DNA of 6,545 bases from an uncultured Prevotellaceae bacterium. Its GTDB lineage: Bacteria; Bacteroidota; Bacteroidia; Bacteroidales; Bacteroidaceae. Positions 1-4,688 of the stretch are shown piece after piece. The translations under genes and the position numbers were made by a program. The DNA lies in NCBI GenBank assembly GCA_958404085.1, contig CATXZX010000108.1, positions 1 through 6,545 on the forward strand. The letters are read 5' to 3'. The notes under the pieces are model-generated. The model saw only the letters and a program-made list of their open reading frames with translations. It was not told where the DNA came from and searched no databases. The first letter of the stretch is position 1. Every line of letters starts with the position of its first letter.

Positions 1-19
1 TCCTTTAAAAAATAGATTT

Positions 20-1147
20 ATGCCTCCATCCGCTCAACCCTCCGGCCGCCTGGCCTCGCTCGACATCCTCCGCGGTTTCGACCTCTTCATGCTGGTGTTC
101 TTCCAGCCCGTATTCATGGCCTTTGCCGGCTGCTCCGACGCTGCCTGGACAGCCCTCATCGTCAGACAGTTCACCCACGTGCAGTGGGAGGGATTCCATG
201 CGTGGGACCTCGTCATGCCGCTGTTTCTCTTCATGGCCGGTGTCTCGCTGCCCTTTGCGCTGAGCAAATACACGGAAAAGGGCGAAGACCGCAAACCGCT
301 CTACCGGCGTATCGCACGGCGCGTCGTCCTGCTCTGGGTACTGGGAGGCATTGTGCAGGGCAACTTCCTGGGATTCGACCCCGACCGCATCTACCTGTAC
401 TCCAACACACTGCAGGCCATTGCCGCAGGCTACCTGATAGCCGCACTCGTACAGCTGAACCTGAACGACCGCGGCCTGCTGTGGGCTACAGCCGCGCTAT
501 TCGTTGCCTACTGGCTGCCCATGACGCTGAACGGCGACTGGACACCCGACGGCAACCTGGCCGAAGCCATCGACCGGGCCGTGCTGGGACGCTTCCGCGA
601 CGGAGCTTCGCCCAACGGCGACGGTACATGGACACCGGCCCCGTGGTATCATTACACCTGGATATGGAGTTCGCTGAACTTCGGCGTAACGGTACTGCTG
701 GGTGTCATGGCCGGAAAGATTATGCGGCGCTTCAACGCCGAACGGCGCAGGGCTGTCATCGGTCTGGCAACAGGGGGCGCGGCACTGACAGTCGCCGGAT
801 TGTTGCTCAGCCTCCAGATGCCCATCATCAAGACCATCTGGAGTTCGAGCATGACGCTGTTTTCGGGCGGGCTGTGCTTTCTGCTCATGGCCCTGTTCTA
901 TTACATTATAGATTATCGCGGGTGCGCGCGCGGACTCGGCTGGCTCCGCATCTACGGCATGAACTCCATTGCAGCCTACGTACTGGGCGAGGCGATAAAC
1001 TTCCGGAGTATCGCCCGCTCGCTCTGCTACGGAATGGAACCGTGGTTCGGCGACTGTTACGGAGCGTGGCTGACTTTTGTCAACTTCCTGATTGTATTTT
1101 TCATCCTGCGGTGCATGTATCGCTGCGGCGTATTCCTAAAAGTATAA
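20..1147 (+). CDS. DUF5009/COG4299 family membrane protein (HGSNAT-like acyltransferase family)
   Basis: A 375-residue polytopic inner-membrane protein. The opening RLASLDILRGFDLFMLVFF (residues 10-28) is the family hallmark S-L-D-x-x-R-G-F-D followed by the first membrane segment. Next comes FTHVQWEGF (51-59) and WDLVMPLFLFMAG (62-74). In human heparan-alpha-glucosaminide N-acetyltransferase the matching H-x-x-W-x-G region holds the proposed acetyl-accepting histidine, so His53 is the candidate equivalent. Further hydrophobic stretches lie near 102-118, 130-147, 153-170, 218-236, 246-266, 276-298, 310-325 and 350-367, giving about ten membrane segments. The late motifs KTIWSSSMTLFSGG (271-284) and GMNSIAAYVLGE (313-324) are also family-typical. 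The family is thought to move acetyl groups from cytoplasmic acetyl-CoA to extracytoplasmic sugars, but the bacterial substrate is unknown. The start is the first ATG of the frame, behind an A-rich leader without a clear Shine-Dalgarno site. Only 19 bases precede it, so upstream operon partners cannot be judged. Confidence 0.88.
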   Translation: MPPSAQPSGRLASLDILRGFDLFMLVFFQPVFMAFAGCSDAAWTALIVRQFTHVQWEGFHAWDLVMPLFLFMAGVSLPFALSKYTEKGEDRKPLYRRIARRVVLLWVLGGIVQGNFLGFDPDRIYLYSNTLQAIAAGYLIAALVQLNLNDRGLLWATAALFVAYWLPMTLNGDWTPDGNLAEAIDRAVLGRFRDGASPNGDGTWTPAPWYHYTWIWSSLNFGVTVLLGVMAGKIMRRFNAERRRAVIGLATGGAALTVAGLLLSLQMPIIKTIWSSSMTLFSGGLCFLLMALFYYIIDYRGCARGLGWLRIYGMNSIAAYVLGEAINFRSIARSLCYGMEPWFGDCYGAWLTFVNFLIVFFILRCMYRCGVFLKV

Positions 1148-1186
1148 AAACACATGAAGTCCGGCACACCGATATGCCGGACTTCA
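1146..1186 (-). terminator. Hairpin terminator between convergent genes, best for the sirtuin transcript
   Basis: Bases 1155-1166 and 1175-1186 form a perfect 12-bp stem (tgaagtccggca / tgccggacttca) around an 8-base loop. Read on the minus strand, the stem is followed by TGTG and then five T at 1150-1146, which fits an intrinsic terminator 21 bases beyond the sirtuin stop. Read on the plus strand, the stem starts 8 bases after the first gene's stop but is not followed by a T run, so termination in that direction is less certain. The minus-strand T run overlaps the stop codon of the first gene. Confidence 0.75.
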
Positions 1187-1206
1187 CGCATAAAAAAGGA
1201 TACACA

Positions 1207-1911
1207 TCAACACGGAATGCCTAACAGACCGTAAAGTTCCTCCATTCCGGCCGAAGCGCCCTTGCGTATCACCGTGACGGGACGCCGGGAAGAGAAACGG
1301 ACTTCGGCCGGGTCGATCAGATAGACCGGAACGCCGGCCGGCACATAGCGGACCAATCCGGCCGCCGGGTAAACCTGGAGCGAAGAACCGATAATGACAA
1401 ACACATCGGCCTGCGAGGCTGCGGCGGCCGCCTCGTCCATGCGCGGAACGGCCTCGCCGAACCATACAATATAGGGGCGGAGCAACGAACCGTCGGCGGC
1501 CAACGTGCCGTGAGCCACATCGGGCGCATCCGCCGGAAGGGTTCGTATACAACGGGGGTCCTCAGGATTGCGACTCGATGTCACCTTCATCAGTTCGCCG
1601 TGCAGATGGATGACATGCGTGCTTCCGGCCCGTTCGTGCAGGTCCTCGACATTCTGGGTGACGACTGTCACATCGTAAAAACGCTCCAGACCGGCCAACA
1701 GTTCATGCCCCCGATTGGGACGGGCCGAGACCAGCTGACGCCGGAGACCGTTATAAAAATCCGTCACAAGGCTGGGATCGGCCAACCACCCTTCGGGCGT
1801 GGCAACCTGCTCCACGGGATAGCGCTCCCACAGCCCTCCGGCATCGCGGAAAGTACTGAATCCGCTCTCGGCGCTCATACCGGCGCCGGTCAGAACTACC
1901 ATCTTTTTCAT
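1207..1911 (-). CDS. cobB: NAD-dependent protein deacylase, sirtuin (Sir2/CobB family)
   Basis: A 234-residue cytoplasmic sirtuin, a normal length for bacterial CobB-like enzymes, which remove acyl groups from protein lysines using NAD. Visible landmarks are the NAD-binding VLTGAGMSAESG (6-17) with STFRD (19-23), TQNVEDLHERAG (85-96), HLHGEL (102-107) with catalytic His104, VWFGE (149-153), IIGSSLQVYPAAG (173-185) and LID (198-200). Three departures stand out. The usual Asp of TQN(I/V)D is Glu89. The Tyr-x-x-Arg pair that recognises succinyl/malonyl groups in SIRT5 and E. coli CobB reads Tyr53-N-G-Leu56, with Arg57 next to it. The paired zinc-binding cysteines after the HGE motif are absent; only Cys121 and Cys234 occur. 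The start at 1911 gives MKKMVVLTGAG, the usual beginning in Bacteroidota; ATGs at 1923 and 1902 are alternatives. The frame stays open far upstream, but that part is antisense to the next gene. The sirtuin identity is secure; acyl preference is not. Confidence 0.93.
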   Translation of the reverse strand: MKKMVVLTGAGMSAESGFSTFRDAGGLWERYPVEQVATPEGWLADPSLVTDFYNGLRRQLVSARPNRGHELLAGLERFYDVTVVTQNVEDLHERAGSTHVIHLHGELMKVTSSRNPEDPRCIRTLPADAPDVAHGTLAADGSLLRPYIVWFGEAVPRMDEAAAAASQADVFVIIGSSLQVYPAAGLVRYVPAGVPVYLIDPAEVRFSSRRPVTVIRKGASAGMEELYGLLGIPC

Positions 1912-1933
1912 CTCTTTCAGCATTAGTTTCACA

Positions 1934-1941
1934 CAAAAATA
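1934..1941 (-). promoter_or_regulatory. Possible sirtuin -7 element (TATTTTTG)
   Basis: On the minus strand, TATTTTTG matches the Bacteroidota -7 consensus TAnnTTTG and ends 22 bases before the chosen sirtuin start. No clear TTTG or TTG lies 18-21 bases upstream, so the -33 half is weak. Transcription from here would begin close to the ATG at 1923, which favours translation from 1911 or 1902. The site sits in an AT-rich stretch where such matches arise easily. Confidence 0.35.
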
Positions 1942-1962
1942 ATAAAAAACACAGGAAAATGC

Positions 1963-1992
1963 TTTGTATGTATCGAAAAGTTGGTATATTTG
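1963..1992 (+). promoter_or_regulatory. Predicted Bacteroidota-type promoter of the FKBP operon
   Basis: TTTG at 1963-1966 and TATATTTG at 1985-1992 are separated by 18 bases. This matches the Bacteroidota primary sigma pattern (TTTG, about 19 bases, TAnnTTTG) to within one base of spacing. Transcription would start near 2000 and leave a leader of roughly 20-25 bases before the ATG at 2023. The leader is A-rich with no Shine-Dalgarno site, as is common in this phylum. Confidence 0.7.
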
Positions 1993-2022
1993 CACGAGAT
2001 TTATTCTACTTGAACAAAAAAC

Positions 2023-2628
2023 ATGGATAAAGAAAGCTACGCATTGGGTATGGGCATTGCCCACCAGCTCAAAAGTATGGGTGGAAACGAACTGAACATC
2101 GACGACTTCTCGCAAGCCGTACGTGATGTGCTGAGCGGTAAACCGACGGCCCTCACCGATGCAGAAGCGCAACGCCTCGTAACTGAATTTATCCGTCGCC
2201 AGGAAGAAAAACAGCAGGCCGAACAGGCTGAAAAAGGGAAGACCGCACGCGCCGAAGGCGAGGCTTTTCTGGCTGAGAATGCAAAGAAGGAAGGCGTCGT
2301 GAGCCTGCCGAGCGGTCTGCAGTACCAGATCATCAAAGAAGGTACGGGACGGAAACCGAAGGCCACGGACAAGGTGAAGTGCCACTACGAGGGCACACTC
2401 ATCGACGGAACGTTGTTCGACAGCAGCATCCGCCGCGGCGAACCGGCCGTATTCCCGCTCAACGGTGTCATAGCCGGCTGGACCGAAGGGGTACAGCTGA
2501 TGAGCGAGGGAGCTAAGTACCGCTTCTTCATTCCCTTCAACTTGGCTTACGGCTCTACGGGTGCCGGAGCATCCATTCCGCCCTACGCCGCACTGGTATT
2601 CGACGTGGAACTCATCGAGGTCCTCTGA
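2023..2628 (+). CDS. FKBP-type peptidyl-prolyl cis-trans isomerase, predicted cytoplasmic (first of three)
   Basis: A 201-residue protein of the FklB/Mip type: a helical N-terminal dimerisation-like module (about 1-58), a charged linker helix rich in Glu, Gln and Lys (58-92), and a C-terminal FKBP domain (about 96-201) that catalyses proline isomerisation. Positions lining the FKBP12 active site are all kept: Tyr122, Phe132-Asp133, Phe144, Val149-Ile150, Trp153, Tyr176, Ile185 in SIPP, and Phe193 in LVFDVEL. The N-terminus MDKESYALG has no signal peptide or lipobox, so a cytoplasmic location is inferred, unlike the next two genes. The start is the first ATG after the promoter and places the module's SYALG motif at residue 5, where it usually occurs in cytoplasmic members. 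The gene begins the operon and ends 58 bases before its neighbour. Which E. coli paralogue it matches best cannot be decided by eye, so no symbol is given. Confidence 0.93.
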   Translation: MDKESYALGMGIAHQLKSMGGNELNIDDFSQAVRDVLSGKPTALTDAEAQRLVTEFIRRQEEKQQAEQAEKGKTARAEGEAFLAENAKKEGVVSLPSGLQYQIIKEGTGRKPKATDKVKCHYEGTLIDGTLFDSSIRRGEPAVFPLNGVIAGWTEGVQLMSEGAKYRFFIPFNLAYGSTGAGASIPPYAALVFDVELIEVL

Positions 2629-2686
2629 GAAAAAGGTTCGCGCGTACATTAGAATAATAACTCATAACATAAGGAAGACAAAGAAG

Positions 2687-3565
2687 ATGAAAAAACTTAT
2701 TGCACTTTCGGCCTTTGCCGCCGCACTTTTCTCATCGTGCGGAAACGGGACGCCGACATCAAACCTGAAAACGGACCTCGATACACTGAGCTACGAATGG
2801 GGATTGGCACAGTCCACTGATGTTAAACTTTACTTGGCTAACCGCGTCGGCATCGACACCACATATATGAATGAGGTGATCAAAGGTATTACGGAAGGAG
2901 CACGCGCAGGAGAAGACAAGAAGAAAGCCGCTTACTTTGCCGGCGTCCAGATCGGACAACAGCTCGGTACGCAGATGATGCGCGGTATCAACTACGAACT
3001 CTTCGGCGAAGATAGTACACAGACCATCAGTCTGCGCCATTTGCTGGCCGGATTCATTGCCGGCACACGCGGCGAAGGTATGCTCATGGACCCGAGAGAG
3101 GCTGAAGCCGACGCACGTCAGCGCATGGAGAGCGTAAGAGAAACATATTTGGCTAAGAGCCATGGCGAAAATAAAGCCAAAGGCGAAGCATTCTTGGCCG
3201 AAAACGCTAAAAAGGAAGGCGTAAAAGTTCTTCAGAGCGGCGTACAATACAAAGTTATCAAGGAAGGCAACGGCGAAATACCGGCAGACACGAGCCGCGT
3301 GCTGTGCAGCTACGAAGGACGTCTTATCGACGGAACCGTATTCGACAGCTCGTACAAAAACAATAACAACAAGCCTATCGAATTCCGGGCCAACCAGACA
3401 ATTCCCGGATGGACAGAAGCTGTAACACACATGCCTGTCGGTTCGACATGGGAAGTTTACATTCCCTACAACCAGGCTTACGGTACACGCGAGATCGGCC
3501 CGATTAAACCTTTCTCCGTACTGATTTTCAAATTGGAACTCGTAGGCGCTAACGGCAAATGGTAA
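2687..3565 (+). CDS. FKBP-type peptidyl-prolyl cis-trans isomerase, predicted lipoprotein (second of three)
   Basis: A 292-residue protein starting MKKLIALSAFAAALFSSC. It has a basic start, a hydrophobic core and a lipobox-like LFSSC with Cys18 as the likely lipidated residue, so it should be membrane-anchored facing the periplasm. The residues after the cysteine (GNGTPTSN) lack the acidic cluster linked to surface export in this phylum. Residues 35-130 hold two copies of the FKBP N-terminal helical module, each opening Y-x-x-G (Tyr36 and Tyr83). A linker helix (about 135-180) follows, then the FKBP domain (about 183-286). Active-site positions Tyr209, Phe219-Asp220, Phe233, Ile239, Trp242, Tyr265 and Phe281 are kept, but Val55 of FKBP12 is Thr238 and the loop reads GPIKP instead of an IPP motif. 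The start at 2687 is chosen for the signal peptide and the purine-rich aaggaagacaaagaag just before it; upstream codons in the frame overlap the previous gene. No promoter is visible in the 58-base gap, so it is probably co-transcribed. Confidence 0.92.
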   Translation: MKKLIALSAFAAALFSSCGNGTPTSNLKTDLDTLSYEWGLAQSTDVKLYLANRVGIDTTYMNEVIKGITEGARAGEDKKKAAYFAGVQIGQQLGTQMMRGINYELFGEDSTQTISLRHLLAGFIAGTRGEGMLMDPREAEADARQRMESVRETYLAKSHGENKAKGEAFLAENAKKEGVKVLQSGVQYKVIKEGNGEIPADTSRVLCSYEGRLIDGTVFDSSYKNNNNKPIEFRANQTIPGWTEAVTHMPVGSTWEVYIPYNQAYGTREIGPIKPFSVLIFKLELVGANGKW

Positions 3566-4461
3566 TGAAAATCCGTTACATCGTTCTGGCAGCCCTGACA
3601 TTGGCCTTCGTAACCAATACCTCGGCCAAAAGCAGAAAAAAGAAAAAGGCGGAAACGACCGAGGTCGTTCGGTTCGATACGGTGACGGTAGATAAATTCA
3701 GTTACGCCATGGGTATCGCCCAAAGCGGAGGCCTGAAAAATTACGTAGCGCAGCGCATGGGCGTAGATACGGCCTTCTTCGACCATTTTCTACGCGGTCT
3801 GAGCGAATCGATACGCGTCCCGGACGATAAAAAGATGCAGGCTTACGCCGCTGGAATACAGATTGGAAAACAGGTAATGGAGCAGATCCTCCCCGGAGTG
3901 AACCGCCAGATTACCGACCGCGAAGGAGTTTCATTCCTCGACGAGGAACAATTTAAAACCGGATTCCTTGCCGGACTCGGAATCGGAACGCCGACGATGA
4001 GTACAGACTCCGCCATGAACGTCGCACAGCGTCAGATGAACTATTATCAGGCTCAGTTGACTGAAAAGAAGTTCGGGCAGAACCGGGAGGAAGGCGAAAA
4101 GTTCCTCAAGGAGAACGCTAAAAAGGACAGCGTCAAGACGCTGAAGACCGGACTACAATACAAAGTGCTGAAAAAAGGCACTGGCTCCGTACCGACTGAG
4201 GCCTCTACTGTAAAAGTAAACTACGAAGGAAAACTCATCGACGGAACAATTTTCGACAGCTCTTACCAGCGTGGAGAGCCCGCAACGTTCGGTTGCACGC
4301 AGGTCATCAAAGGATGGACCGAAGCCCTGACTAACATGCCCGTCGGCTCTGTATGGGAAATTTACATCCCACAGGAAAAAGCATACGGCGCACGTCAAGC
4401 CGGGAAAATCCCCCCCTTCTCGACACTTATCTTCAAGGTAGAACTCTTGGGTATCGAGTAA
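3565..4461 (+). CDS. FKBP-type peptidyl-prolyl cis-trans isomerase, predicted periplasmic (third of three)
   Basis: A 298-residue protein with a signal peptide (MKIRYIVLAALTLAFVTNTSA) and a likely signal peptidase I cut after Ala21. There is no lipobox, so a soluble periplasmic location is inferred. A strongly basic stretch, KSRKKKK, follows the cut. Two N-terminal helical modules open with Tyr47-x-x-Gly and Tyr94-x-x-Gly. A charged linker (about 150-190) leads to the FKBP domain (about 194-298), with Tyr220, Phe230-Asp231, Phe242, Val247-Ile248, Trp251, Tyr274, Ile282 in KIPPF and Phe290 all present, so it should be active. The architecture is closest to the gene before it. The start overlaps the preceding stop as TAATG (stop 3563-3565, ATG 3565-3567), which implies translational coupling. 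An ATG at 3559 (MVMKIRY) is an alternative that adds two residues. There is no Shine-Dalgarno site. A terminator follows about 50 bases after the stop. Confidence 0.93.
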   Translation: MKIRYIVLAALTLAFVTNTSAKSRKKKKAETTEVVRFDTVTVDKFSYAMGIAQSGGLKNYVAQRMGVDTAFFDHFLRGLSESIRVPDDKKMQAYAAGIQIGKQVMEQILPGVNRQITDREGVSFLDEEQFKTGFLAGLGIGTPTMSTDSAMNVAQRQMNYYQAQLTEKKFGQNREEGEKFLKENAKKDSVKTLKTGLQYKVLKKGTGSVPTEASTVKVNYEGKLIDGTIFDSSYQRGEPATFGCTQVIKGWTEALTNMPVGSVWEIYIPQEKAYGARQAGKIPPFSTLIFKVELLGIE

Positions 4462-4474
4462 GGACTTAATCACG

Positions 4475-4490
4475 GTTATGTTTTCATAAC
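4475..4490 (+). other. Small hairpin just downstream of the FKBP operon
   Basis: GTTATG and CATAAC form a perfect 6-bp stem around a TTTT loop, 13 bases after the last FKBP stop and 23 bases before the main terminator stem. It is AT-rich and lacks its own T tail, so it is not a terminator by itself. It might stabilise the 3' end of the message, or be chance. Confidence 0.35.
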
Positions 4491-4513
4491 AATCAATAGA
4501 TTTTATTAGACGG

Positions 4514-4548
4514 TGCGGGTTGGCCGGGAGGCCGGCCCGCATTTTTTT
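4514..4548 (+). terminator. Strong intrinsic terminator of the FKBP operon
   Basis: Bases 4514-4525 (tgcgggttggcc) pair with 4530-4541 (ggccggcccgca) to form a 12-bp GC-rich stem with two adjacent G-U wobbles, closed by a GGGA tetraloop. Seven T follow at 4542-4548. This is a textbook rho-independent terminator for plus-strand transcripts. It separates the FKBP unit from the dsbD promoter. The reverse direction lacks a T run. Confidence 0.92.
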
Positions 4549-4554
4549 GAAAAC

Positions 4555-4642
4555 GAATGTGCAAATGGGAAGAAACGAGTCCCAGCGGCATAAAACGCAT
4601 AAGGACACGTCGCAAACACAGGACCTGAAATTTTGCACATTC
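4555..4642. repeat. 11-bp perfect inverted repeat upstream of dsbD
   Basis: GAATGTGCAAA at 4555-4565 and its exact reverse complement TTTGCACATTC at 4632-4642 lie 66 bases apart. The right arm contains the TTTG used as the dsbD -33 element and runs seven bases beyond it. A pair of regulator-binding sites is one possible reading, and so is chance; no known operator is recognised. Confidence 0.45.
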
Positions 4643-4662
4643 TACGTTTTTACCTATTTTTG
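4631..4662 (+). promoter_or_regulatory. Predicted Bacteroidota-type promoter of dsbD
   Basis: TTTTG at 4631-4635 and TATTTTTG at 4655-4662 are separated by 19 bases, an excellent match to the Bacteroidota -33/-7 consensus. Transcription would begin near 4669, about 20 bases before the ATG at 4689. This indicates that dsbD is transcribed independently of the FKBP genes upstream. Confidence 0.8.
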
Positions 4663-4688
4663 TACCATTCAATAACTCACAACTGAAT

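Noticed and set aside
184..1224. Plus-strand open frame of 346 codons overlapping the DUF5009 gene.
   Set aside because: It is out of frame with the recognisable membrane protein, Arg/His-rich and without hydrophobic segments, and it runs through the terminator hairpin; a GC-rich shadow frame.
1912..2649. Minus-strand reading frame stays open from the sirtuin across the intergenic region and antisense through the whole first FKBP gene, allowing a 480-residue protein.
   Set aside because: The extra 246 residues resemble no sirtuin extension and lie opposite a well-supported FKBP gene; the conserved sirtuin start is at 1911. It is a by-product of codon bias on the other strand.
3559..3564. Upstream ATG for the third FKBP (MVMKIRY).
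   Set aside because: It is possible but adds only two residues; the ATG at 3565 gives the usual Met-Lys signal-peptide start and the TAATG junction. Kept as an alternative.
2759..3601. Long minus-strand open frame (280 codons) opposite the second FKBP gene.
   Set aside because: It is antisense to a gene with a signal peptide and full FKBP domain; the translation has no recognisable domain and no promoter or leader.
4462..4688. Possible small RNA or small protein in the 227-base gap before dsbD.
   Set aside because: Content is explained by a small hairpin, the operon terminator and the dsbD promoter; the minus-strand frames there overlap the terminator and show no coding character.
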